From DATBGO01 sp963695645 (GTDB lineage Bacteria > Actinomycetota > Actinomycetes > Streptosporangiales > Streptosporangiaceae): DNA of 64,000 bases. Position 1 is the first letter of the stretch; every line of letters starts with the position of its first letter. The stretch lies in NCBI GenBank assembly GCA_963695645.1, contig CAVOHC010000006.1, positions 186,001 through 250,000 on the forward strand, written 5' to 3'. This document shows, piece by piece, positions 16,294-24,126 of the stretch. Under the pieces are notes generated by a model. The model had not been told where the DNA came from and did not search any database. It saw nothing but the letters and a program-made list of their open reading frames with translations. Made by a program: the position numbers and the translations under genes.

Positions 16294-17580
16294 GTGCCGC
16301 GACGGCGCACTAGGCACGCTGCGGCGAGCTATGCCTGGATCTTCGACCTGCTCTTTGCGGCTGGGCCCACCGTGACCTGGTCCGCCGCAGGCGAGCTTCC
16401 CGCCGGATATGAGCGGGTCGACCAGTTCGCGGTGCTGCCGGCCATCGCAGGCCGCAAATTCATGGTGTCGCTTGCTTCCCGACGGGGCGCCGCGTCGGCG
16501 CTGACGTCCTACAATGCGCTCCGGACCGCGCCTAGGCGGCTCGTCCGTGATGTGTTCGGCCTCGGGCTGCGCACCGGGCTGGCGAGGCCGTTCATCTGGG
16601 ACAAGGTTGACGTGGGCGTCGCCTCCGGTGCGCCTTTCCAGCAGCTCGGCGGTGAGCTGCTCACCGAGCATCTGCGCGGCCGGCTCGGCCGTGGCCCGGT
16701 GGTGCTCGCCTTCGGCGGTGGGGGCGGCCCGTACCGTAAGCCCGTCCTGCAGGTCTTCAGCGCGGACGGGACGCCACTCGCCTATGTCAAGGTCGGCTGG
16801 AACGACTGGACGCGGGAGGGGGTCCGCAGGGAGGCCGCGGCGCTGCGCGGCTGCGCGGCCCGCCCGATGCGGCTCGGCGTCCCCCAGCTTCTTGGGCACT
16901 CGGTATGGCGGGGGCTCGATCTCCTTATCACCGCGCCGCTGCCTGGTGGGGTGCGGCGGCTGGGGCTGTCCGCCCCGCTTCCGCAAGCCCGCCTGTTGCG
17001 CGAGATCAGCCAGCTATCCCCGGCCTACGTCAGCGAACTCGACGGCAGCCCCTGGTGGCGCAGCCTGCGGACCAGGATCGGGCAGGGCGTCGCCGACAGT
17101 ACCGCCCGCACTCAGCTGGAGCAGATCGCCGACATTATCGAGCGTCGCTACGGCCGCGCCCCGCTGGAGTTCGGCAGCTGGCACGGCGACTTCGTGCCGT
17201 GGAACCTGGCCCGGCGTGGCGAGCGCGTCTACGCCTGGGACTGGGAGAGCAGCAGCCCGGACACGCCGGTCGGGTTCGACGCCCTGCACTATTACCTTGA
17301 GGTGGCATTCGTCGCCCGGCGGCGTCCGCTCGCGGAGGCGGCGACGCGGGCAAGGCAGTGCGCCGCGTCGGCCCTCGACGCGCTCGGCATCACTCCGGAT
17401 ACGCGTGACCTCGTCGCGACCCTGCACCTGGTAGAGCTGTTCACCCGGCACGAGGAAGCGCGCAGCAGCACCGACGTTATCGACGCCCGCTTCTACCCGG
17501 CCGTGGCGCAGCTGCTCGCGGCCTCCCTCGCGGCCCCGTCCGCGACGGGCAGCGCTGACCCTGCAGAGCGTGCCGCATGA
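16294..17580 (+). CDS. Aminoglycoside-phosphotransferase-fold protein in a polysaccharide locus
   Basis: A 428-residue protein. The C-terminal 270 residues have an APH/choline-kinase-like fold: a beta-rich N-lobe (VLQVFSADGTPLAYVKVGWN), the catalytic-loop motif SWHGDFVPWNLA near residue 296 (HxDxxxxN type) and YAWDWESS in place of the metal-binding D-x-E segment. The first 130 residues match nothing I recognise. The GTG start follows GAGGGGAG. Its stop overlaps the next start (ATGA), which begins a coupled series of four genes with Alg14- and Alg13-like proteins and a secreted propeller protein. It may phosphorylate a sugar or glycolipid intermediate. Antibiotic resistance is unlikely from context. 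Confidence 0.75.
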   Translation: MPRRRTRHAAASYAWIFDLLFAAGPTVTWSAAGELPAGYERVDQFAVLPAIAGRKFMVSLASRRGAASALTSYNALRTAPRRLVRDVFGLGLRTGLARPFIWDKVDVGVASGAPFQQLGGELLTEHLRGRLGRGPVVLAFGGGGGPYRKPVLQVFSADGTPLAYVKVGWNDWTREGVRREAAALRGCAARPMRLGVPQLLGHSVWRGLDLLITAPLPGGVRRLGLSAPLPQARLLREISQLSPAYVSELDGSPWWRSLRTRIGQGVADSTARTQLEQIADIIERRYGRAPLEFGSWHGDFVPWNLARRGERVYAWDWESSSPDTPVGFDALHYYLEVAFVARRRPLAEAATRARQCAASALDALGITPDTRDLVATLHLVELFTRHEEARSSTDVIDARFYPAVAQLLAASLAAPSATGSADPAERAA

Positions 17581-18026
17581 AGGTCATGCTGGTCTGCTCG
17601 GCGGGCGGCCACCTCACCCAGCTGTACCGGCTACAGCCATGGTGGCGGCAGCATGAACGCACCTGGGTCACCTTCCCGGGCCCGCAGACCGAGTCGCTGC
17701 TGGCCGGCGAGAAATGGGCAGCTGCTTTTTTCCCGACAACACGCAACCTTGGCAACGCGATGAGGAATACCGGCCTCGCGGCCCGGCTGATCCGCGCTGA
17801 GCGCCCGGACGTCCTGGTGTCCGATGGCGCCGGGGTTGCGTTCCCGTTCTTCCTGGTGGGCCGGGCGCTGGGAGTCCCTACGGTCTACATGGAGGTCTAC
17901 GACCGGATCTCGCGTCCGACGTTGACGGGTCGGCTTTGCTATCCGCTCGCCGGGCTTTTCCTGCTCCAATGGCCCGAACAGGCCGCCAGCTATCCGCGCG
18001 GCGAGGTCATCGGGAGCCTGCTATGA
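17577..18026 (+). CDS. Alg14/PssD-like glycosyltransferase subunit
   Basis: A 149-residue protein of the Alg14/PssD/EpsE type, the membrane-anchoring and acceptor-binding half of a two-piece GT-B glycosyltransferase. The start MKVMLVCSAGGHLTQLYRL is the family signature, followed by VTFPGPQTESLL, PDVLVSDGAGVAFPFF and a C-terminal VYDRIS segment. It overlaps the upstream and downstream genes by 4 bp on each side. With the next gene it should add a sugar, often glucuronic acid in rhizobial PssDE, to a lipid-linked intermediate. Confidence 0.88.
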   Translation: MKVMLVCSAGGHLTQLYRLQPWWRQHERTWVTFPGPQTESLLAGEKWAAAFFPTTRNLGNAMRNTGLAARLIRAERPDVLVSDGAGVAFPFFLVGRALGVPTVYMEVYDRISRPTLTGRLCYPLAGLFLLQWPEQAASYPRGEVIGSLL

Positions 18027-18748
18027 CAGCGGCGCCGCGAGCGGACCAGCTTATCGGCCCGCGGATAGTAGTGACCGTCGGCACTGACCATCACCCGTTT
18101 AACCGGCTGATCAGGTGGATCAATGACTGGCTCAGGCAGCATCCTGAGCACATCCCAGCGTTCTTCGTGCAATCAGGCGCGGCATCGGTCCCGCCTGCCT
18201 GTGCCGGGTCAGATTTCCTTGACGCGGGTCAGCTCGAGGCCCTGCTTGATGCGGCTGACGTTATGCTCTGTCACGGCGGCCCAGGGTCCATCGCGGACGC
18301 CTGGAAGCGCGGCCAGGTGCCGATCGTCGTGCCGCGCCTGCGCCGGCTCGGCGAGGCGGTGGATGACCATCAGGTTGACTTCTGCCAGAAGCTCGCTGAA
18401 CTCGGCCGCGTCAGGCTAGCGGAGAAGCCGGCCGAGCTGGCCGCACTCCTGCATGAGGCAGCACGCGACCACACGCGCTTCCGCACCACCATGGCCGAAG
18501 CCGATGTCACGGCAGCAGTCGCGCGGTTCGGGGAACTCGTCGACGAACTGGTCAGCCGGCCGCGACACCGGCTGCTAACCCACCGGGGGCGGCAGATCCG
18601 CCGTCGTCCCGGGACCGACACCGGCAACACCGCCGTCGTCGGCAGCATCTTGCCGGGACCCTCCCCGGCAGCGAGTGCGAACTGGCATCCAGGCGGACAG
18701 TCAGCAAGCGTCAGCCTCGCTGGAATGGCTAACGAGGAGCAAGAATGA
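18023..18748 (+). CDS. Alg13/PssE-like glycosyltransferase catalytic subunit
   Basis: A 241-residue protein with a glycosyltransferase 28 C-terminal-type domain that binds the nucleotide sugar, the partner of the preceding gene. IVVTVGTDHHPFNRLI at the start and MLCHGGPGSIADAW near residue 78 are the family motifs, and DDHQVDFCQKLAE follows. The last 55 residues are Arg/Gly/Ser rich and not conserved in the family. The start is ATG 18023, overlapping the previous stop by 4 bp; an earlier in-frame start at 17936 would overlap too far. Its own stop overlaps the propeller protein start. Confidence 0.88.
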   Translation: MTAAPRADQLIGPRIVVTVGTDHHPFNRLIRWINDWLRQHPEHIPAFFVQSGAASVPPACAGSDFLDAGQLEALLDAADVMLCHGGPGSIADAWKRGQVPIVVPRLRRLGEAVDDHQVDFCQKLAELGRVRLAEKPAELAALLHEAARDHTRFRTTMAEADVTAAVARFGELVDELVSRPRHRLLTHRGRQIRRRPGTDTGNTAVVGSILPGPSPAASANWHPGGQSASVSLAGMANEEQE

Positions 18749-21063
18749 AGATAAGGGTTCTCTTTGGAGCCGCCGCACTAGCGCTCGCCACCGCTACGGT
18801 GACAACAATGCCGGCGCTGCAAGCGTCGGCGGGCACCGCAGGCAGCTCGGATGCAGGCGTGAGTTCGACTGCGCTGTCGACCTGGCAGACGAACAACACG
18901 GTGTGGGCGCTGGCCTATTCGGGCGGCGTGGTCTACGCGGGGGGCCAGTTCACCTCGGTCCGGCCGCCGGGGGACCCGCTTGGCACCGGCGAGGTGCCGA
19001 GGACGTTTCTCGCAGCCTTCAGCTCCAGCAACGGCGCACTGAACACGTCCTTTAACCCGACGATCACCGGAGGGTCAGCCGCCGAGGTGACCGCGCTGGC
19101 CGTGTCGGGCAACACCCTGTACGTCGGCGGTAACTTCACTCACATCAACGGGGTGTACCGGGACAACCTCGCCGCGTTCAACCTGACCACCGGCGCGCTG
19201 ACCAGCTGGGCGCCGACGGCCTTCGGCACGGTCCTGTCGATCTCGCCGTCGCCCGACGGCTCGGAGATCTATCTCGGCGGCAGCTTCAACCAGCTGGACG
19301 GCGTGGCGCGCACCTTCGCGGGCGCGGTGACCGCGTCCGGTACCGGCACGATCGAGCCGTGGGATCCGGTCCTCAACAACTCAGTGACCTCTGTCGCGGT
19401 CTCGCCGGACGACTCCCACGTCATGGTCGGCGGCTACTTCACCCAGTTCAACGGGGTGACGCAGAACGCGATCGGGTCGACGTTCGCGACCACTGGCGCG
19501 AGTGACCCCGACTTCACCGCGACGATCGTCCCCGACTCCGGCGGCTGCTCGTCATCGGTCAAGGACGTTATCATCGGGCCGGCGAGCCCGTCAGCTCCGG
19601 CCGGCACCGCCTATATCGCGGCGGAGGGCACCGGCGGCGGCTGCTTCGACGGTGACTTCGCCGTCAACATCAGCACCGGCTCGCTGGTCTGGCAGAACGA
19701 CTGCCTGGGCGCGACCCAGTCGCTCGTGCTCATCAACAACTGGCTGTTCAAGGGCTCGCACGCGCACGACTGCGCGTATGCCCCCGGCGGCTTTCCGCAG
19801 GTCAACTCGGGCAGTGGCTGGGTCACGCATCACCTGCTCGACCAGTCCCTGACCGACGGCACGCTAGGGCACTTCACCCCGGACACCAGCAGCCCTTCCG
19901 GTGGCCTTGGCCCGCGGGTGATGGCCACCGACGGCAGCCAGCTGTTCCTCGGCGGTGACTTCACCCTGATCAACGGCGGGGCGCAGCAGGGCTTCGCGAT
20001 CTTCCCGTCCGCGGTCGACCCCCAGTACCCGACGCGCCCATCGGTTGCCCCGACCGCCACCAGCACATCGGCGGGCATCGACACGGTGAGCTTCCCCGCA
20101 GTGAGCAGCCGGGACGTCGGCACGCTGACTTATGCGCTGTACCGGGACAGCGGCACGAAGCCCATCGCGACCCTGACCGCGACCTCGTGGCCATGGGCGC
20201 TGCCGGTTCTGCAATACCAGGACACCGGTCTGGCGCCAGGCTCGAGCCACACCTACACATACACGGCAAGCGACGGCCCGCACACCACGGCGAAGTCGCC
20301 AGCATCCGCGTCCGTTACCGTTTCCTCGACCAGTCCGACGCTCACCTACCAGAAGACCGCGCTGGCGGACAACCCATCATTCCTCTGGCCGCTCAACGAG
20401 ACCTCGGGGACCACGGCCCAGGACGCCTCGCCTAATGGGCTGAACGGCATCTACGAGTCCGGCACAACCCAGGGAGTGCCCGGGCCGATCACCGGCAGCA
20501 CGGCGACCGCGTTCGACGGCAGCTCCGGCGACGTGGCCGCGGCCGCCGCGGTCAATGACCCGGAGAACATCTCGATCGAGGGCTGGTTCAAGACCACGAC
20601 CGACACCGGAGGCAAGATTATCGGGTTCGGCAACAACCAGACCGGCATGAGCAGCAACTACGACCGGCACATCTACATGATGAACGACGGCCAGCTCGTG
20701 TTCGGCGTGTGGACCGGGCAGACCCAGACCATCGAGACTCCTAACGTCTACAACGATGGCCGGTGGCACTACGTGGTGGCCTCGATTTCCGCTGGCAGCG
20801 GGATGAAGCTGTACGTCGACGGCAGGCTGGTCGGCACCAACAGCAATGGCTCGGCGCAGGGCTTCACGGGCTACTGGCGGGCAGGCGGTGACAACCTTAA
20901 CGGCTGGAACCTCGATCCCTGGGGCAGCAACAGCCAGGGCACGACCCAGCCGGCCAGCTACTACTTCAACGGGTCGATCGCCGATGTCGCCGTTTACCCG
21001 ACCGCCCTGTCAGCGGCCCAGGTCCAGGCTCACTACGCCGCTGCCCTGCAGCAGAACAACTAA
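18745..21063 (+). CDS. Secreted beta-propeller protein with C-terminal LamG domain
   Basis: A 772-residue exported protein. The signal peptide spans residues 1-29 (LFGAAALALATATVTTMPAL, then ASA). Propeller-like repeats with the motif YVGGNFTxxNG recur to about residue 430 (YAGGQF, YVGGNF, YLGGSF, MVGGYF, FLGGDF). A Fn3-like segment follows (LYRDSGT...SHTYTYTASDG), then a laminin-G-type domain from about 540 (FLWPLNETSGTTAQDAS, SIEGWFKT, LYVDGRLVG, GSIADVAVYP). Such domains bind carbohydrates. The start overlaps the Alg13-like stop, so a secreted protein is translated with cytosolic glycosyltransferases. A frameshifted paralogue without LamG lies at 30385-31600. Confidence 0.82.
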   Translation: MKIRVLFGAAALALATATVTTMPALQASAGTAGSSDAGVSSTALSTWQTNNTVWALAYSGGVVYAGGQFTSVRPPGDPLGTGEVPRTFLAAFSSSNGALNTSFNPTITGGSAAEVTALAVSGNTLYVGGNFTHINGVYRDNLAAFNLTTGALTSWAPTAFGTVLSISPSPDGSEIYLGGSFNQLDGVARTFAGAVTASGTGTIEPWDPVLNNSVTSVAVSPDDSHVMVGGYFTQFNGVTQNAIGSTFATTGASDPDFTATIVPDSGGCSSSVKDVIIGPASPSAPAGTAYIAAEGTGGGCFDGDFAVNISTGSLVWQNDCLGATQSLVLINNWLFKGSHAHDCAYAPGGFPQVNSGSGWVTHHLLDQSLTDGTLGHFTPDTSSPSGGLGPRVMATDGSQLFLGGDFTLINGGAQQGFAIFPSAVDPQYPTRPSVAPTATSTSAGIDTVSFPAVSSRDVGTLTYALYRDSGTKPIATLTATSWPWALPVLQYQDTGLAPGSSHTYTYTASDGPHTTAKSPASASVTVSSTSPTLTYQKTALADNPSFLWPLNETSGTTAQDASPNGLNGIYESGTTQGVPGPITGSTATAFDGSSGDVAAAAAVNDPENISIEGWFKTTTDTGGKIIGFGNNQTGMSSNYDRHIYMMNDGQLVFGVWTGQTQTIETPNVYNDGRWHYVVASISAGSGMKLYVDGRLVGTNSNGSAQGFTGYWRAGGDNLNGWNLDPWGSNSQGTTQPASYYFNGSIADVAVYPTALSAAQVQAHYAAALQQNN

Positions 21064-21103
21064 CCAGATAGGGTCCGGCAGTTCTGACAAAATCCGCTAG
21101 CGA

Positions 21104-21145
21104 GAGGGTGCTTCCCTGCGCGGCCGCGCTCGGGGAAGCACCCTC
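21104..21145 (+). terminator. Hairpin terminator
   Basis: Perfect 13-bp arms GAGGGTGCTTCCC (21104-21116) and GGGAAGCACCCTC (21133-21145), 40 bases after the propeller gene stop. Confidence 0.75.
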
Positions 21146-21167
21146 GCACCCGGACACTAAACCAGCC

Positions 21168-22229
21168 ATGGGAGATCTGAGGCCGAGGCTGCTAGTCGCC
21201 CGCCGGGGGCGGTCGCGCGGCCAGAAGTGGTCCGCGCTGGTAGCGATGGCCGTCGTCGCGCTGGCTACGATCGCGATATCCGCGTGCAGCCCGGCGCGCA
21301 CGCAGGCGAACGCTTCGAACCCTGGCAATCTCCCCCGGCAGGTGCCTGTGTTCCCGGCCAGCTCGCTTGCCCCATCCCACGGCGCGCTGTTCGGTGCGTG
21401 GGTGCAACCGGCCAGCTGGGTGGGCGCCTACACCGAGCAGTCAGCCGTCGCCGCCTTCGAGCACGCTATCGGCCGGAAGCTGGCGATTGACCAGCTCTAC
21501 GTGTCGTGGGGGGGCGAGATGCCGGTCGCGGTGGCCGGTTGGGATCTGCAGCACGGCATCGTCCCGATGATCTCCTGGGACGGCGCGCCCTCCAACCTGA
21601 TCACGGAGGGGGCTTACGACATTCGGATCCGTGCAGTGGCGCAGCAATTGAAGTCCTTGCACGGACCAGTGATGCTGCGCTGGTCCGCCGAGATGGACCT
21701 CGGCAAGCACCGTTCGCAGACTATCTCGCCAGCTGGTTTCGTCGCCGCCTGGCGGCACATGCACGACATCTTCTCGAGCGTCGGTGCGGCCAACGTCCGC
21801 TGGGTCTGGTGTCCCAGCGCGTCAGCCTTCGCCCCTGGAATCGCGCAGGCCTACTATCCCGGCAAATCCTACGTAGACTGGATTGGTGCGGACGGTTACA
21901 ATTGGGGCCTGCCGGGTTCAAGCTGGCGATCCTTCGCTCAGATCTTCTCGTCTTTCTATGCCTGGGGCCTGTCAGCAGGCGAGCCGATGCTCGTGGGTGA
22001 ATATGGCACCGTGGAGGGAGCACCGGGAGCAAAGGCTGCCTGGTTCACACAGGCTGATCGCCAGCTCAGGACGCAGTTCCCCGGAATTCGCGCAGTCGTC
22101 TACTTCAACTCCGACCATCCGGACTTCGGCAAGTACTTTGATTGGAGAGTGACGTCATCACCGTCGGCCCTCGCGGCGTTCCGTGCTTTCGCGAATGACC
22201 CGTATTTCCGTGTCCGACCATCGATCTGA
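21168..22229 (+). CDS. GH26-like lipoprotein glycosidase
   Basis: A 353-residue exported lipoprotein. An Arg-rich n-region leads to a hydrophobic stretch and the lipobox ISAC with Cys at residue 40. The mature part has a TIM-barrel pattern of glycoside hydrolase family 26 / beta-mannanase type: FGAWVQPASWVGAY, VMLRWSAEMDLGKH with the candidate acid/base Glu near 175, VRWVWCPSA, WIGADGYNWG, and PMLVGEYGT with the candidate nucleophile Glu near 278. It probably trims or remodels the locus's own polysaccharide. ATG 21168 is chosen because it gives a proper signal peptide; the frame is open upstream. A decayed relative lies at 12796-14150. Confidence 0.78.
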   Translation: MGDLRPRLLVARRGRSRGQKWSALVAMAVVALATIAISACSPARTQANASNPGNLPRQVPVFPASSLAPSHGALFGAWVQPASWVGAYTEQSAVAAFEHAIGRKLAIDQLYVSWGGEMPVAVAGWDLQHGIVPMISWDGAPSNLITEGAYDIRIRAVAQQLKSLHGPVMLRWSAEMDLGKHRSQTISPAGFVAAWRHMHDIFSSVGAANVRWVWCPSASAFAPGIAQAYYPGKSYVDWIGADGYNWGLPGSSWRSFAQIFSSFYAWGLSAGEPMLVGEYGTVEGAPGAKAAWFTQADRQLRTQFPGIRAVVYFNSDHPDFGKYFDWRVTSSPSALAAFRAFANDPYFRVRPSI

Positions 22230-22272
22230 AGCAGAGCTGCCCCGCTGAATGGCTTGACGAAGGACCCTCACT

Positions 22273-24126
22273 ATGGCCACACGACAACCGCATGAATACG
22301 ACGACCACCTGGCCGAGCCGCGTTCGATTGACCTGCGCGAGTACTGGCTGATCGTCCGGCGCCGCTGGCTGCTCGTGCTGGCCCTCACCGTGGTCGGCGC
22401 CGTGCTGGGCGCCGGGTACGCGGTCTCTTCTGGCTCTGTCTACTCGGCGACCTCGCAGGTAGTTGTCACGGGGGTCACTCAGGGTCCGCTAAACACATCG
22501 ACGCAGGTCAACCTTCAGGTCAACATGAGCACCGAGCAGGCGGTCGCCCAATCGCCCCCGGTCATCGAACGGGCAGCAGGGCTGTTGCACGTGCCGGCGG
22601 CGACGCTGCTGGCCGCCGCGTCCAAGCGGCTAGCAGTCGCGGTGCCTGCCACCTCGCTGACCACCTCGAACGTGCTGCAGGTCACCTGGCAGGCCAGCGG
22701 CCCGCGGGCGGCCCAGGCGGGCGCGAACGCGTTCGCCAGCGCCTACCTGGCATACCGGCACAGCGAGCTGGCAGGCCAGGTCGCAGCCCTGCAGTCCATC
22801 CTCAACAAGGAAGTCGTGTCGCTGCAGAGGCAGATCGCGCGCCTCACGACGCAGCTGAGCCAGGCGCCGTTCGGTTCCTCCTCGCATCAGAGCCTGGAGA
22901 TCAGGCTCAGCGAGTTGACCAACCAGGCGAGCACGGCAGACAGTCAGCTCACCTCGCTTCCCACCTACAACGTCACGGGCGGCAGTGTCATCGGCGCCGC
23001 GTTGCCTAGCGCGCCATCAGGTATCAGCCACTTGGTCATGGTGGTCATCGGCGCGCTGCTTGGCCTGCTGATCGGGCTCGTGGCGGCCTACCTCCGAGAT
23101 GCCTTCGACGACCGGCTGCGCGACCCCGCACAGCTAGAGCGCGAGCTAGGCGCCGCTACCCTGGCGGTGCTGCCCCCTGCGCAAAGCGGCGGAGCTACCG
23201 AAGATGCGAGCCGTGATCGCGGCCAGCGGCACCTCGCGCCAGCGATCGCCACCGCGGCCAGCCCGGACAGCCGCGCCGCCGAGGCCGTCCGGGCGCTGCG
23301 GGCGACTGTGGTCGCTATCGCGGCGCGGCGCAGGATTCGGACTCTTCTCCTGGTCGGCGCCGATACCAGCGTGTCGTCCAGCCGTATCGTGGCTGAGCTT
23401 GGCGTGGCGCTGGCCGAATCTGGCCGACGCGTCCTGCTGGTGGCCGCCGACATACGCGGGTCGTCGTTGCCGCAGATATTCGATGTGCCTAATAACAGCG
23501 GGCTTAGCGACGTGCTCGTTGCCGGCGGTGACCCGGAGGTGCTCGTCCGGCAGCCGAACCAGGCGGCCGGAGCCATCCTCCCCGGCGCGATCGCTAAGCG
23601 GCTGGCCCTGCTCCCGAGCGGCCCGCAAATGGCCCAGGCACTGTCGGTACTTGACTCTGGTGCGATGCTCGAATTGCTGAAGAGCCAGCGCGAGGCGTAT
23701 GAGTTCGTGATCCTCGATTCGCCGCCGACGACCGCGGATGTCTACGCGCTTGCAGCTCATGTCGATGGCGTGATCGTGATCGCCAGGGACGCGTCCAGCA
23801 GGGGGCGTACCGTGGCGGATGTGCGCCGTCGGCTCGATCAAGTCGGCGCGTTGCTGATCGGCGGGGTGTTCATCGGCAAGGGCCGGTTGGGTCGTCACCG
23901 GCACCGGTCCCCAGGTACCCAGCCGGTGGCGAGCCCGGCTGTCGCGACCCCGGAGCGCCGTGCGGACTGGCCACCGGCCAGCCCGGCTGTCGGGAGCCCG
24001 GAGCGCCGGCCGGCCGACCCGCGGCTGGTTCGCCGTCCGCAACCGCCGGAAACGCGGCCGATGCCGGCCGTTACTGATGATGAGCAGGCCGGGGCTGCGG
24101 GAAATCTCGCGAAGCGACAGCGGTGA
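22273..24126 (+). CDS. Wzz/Wzc-like polysaccharide co-polymerase with degenerate kinase domain
   Basis: A 617-residue membrane protein that should control chain length and export. The N-terminal Wzz domain has a helix at about 30-55 (YWLIVRRRWLLVLALTVVGA), a periplasmic coiled section at about 60-250, and a second helix near 255-275 (LVMVVIGALLGLLIGLVAAY). The cytosolic part resembles a BY-kinase/ParA ATPase, but Walker A is lost: the P-loop position reads GADTSVSSSRIV without Gly-Lys-Thr. Walker A' is VLLVAADIRGSSL and Walker B is FVILDSPP. The C-terminal 90 residues are Pro/Arg-rich and lack a Tyr cluster. It overlaps the next gene by 4 bp. Confidence 0.85.
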   Translation: MATRQPHEYDDHLAEPRSIDLREYWLIVRRRWLLVLALTVVGAVLGAGYAVSSGSVYSATSQVVVTGVTQGPLNTSTQVNLQVNMSTEQAVAQSPPVIERAAGLLHVPAATLLAAASKRLAVAVPATSLTTSNVLQVTWQASGPRAAQAGANAFASAYLAYRHSELAGQVAALQSILNKEVVSLQRQIARLTTQLSQAPFGSSSHQSLEIRLSELTNQASTADSQLTSLPTYNVTGGSVIGAALPSAPSGISHLVMVVIGALLGLLIGLVAAYLRDAFDDRLRDPAQLERELGAATLAVLPPAQSGGATEDASRDRGQRHLAPAIATAASPDSRAAEAVRALRATVVAIAARRRIRTLLLVGADTSVSSSRIVAELGVALAESGRRVLLVAADIRGSSLPQIFDVPNNSGLSDVLVAGGDPEVLVRQPNQAAGAILPGAIAKRLALLPSGPQMAQALSVLDSGAMLELLKSQREAYEFVILDSPPTTADVYALAAHVDGVIVIARDASSRGRTVADVRRRLDQVGALLIGGVFIGKGRLGRHRHRSPGTQPVASPAVATPERRADWPPASPAVGSPERRPADPRLVRRPQPPETRPMPAVTDDEQAGAAGNLAKRQR

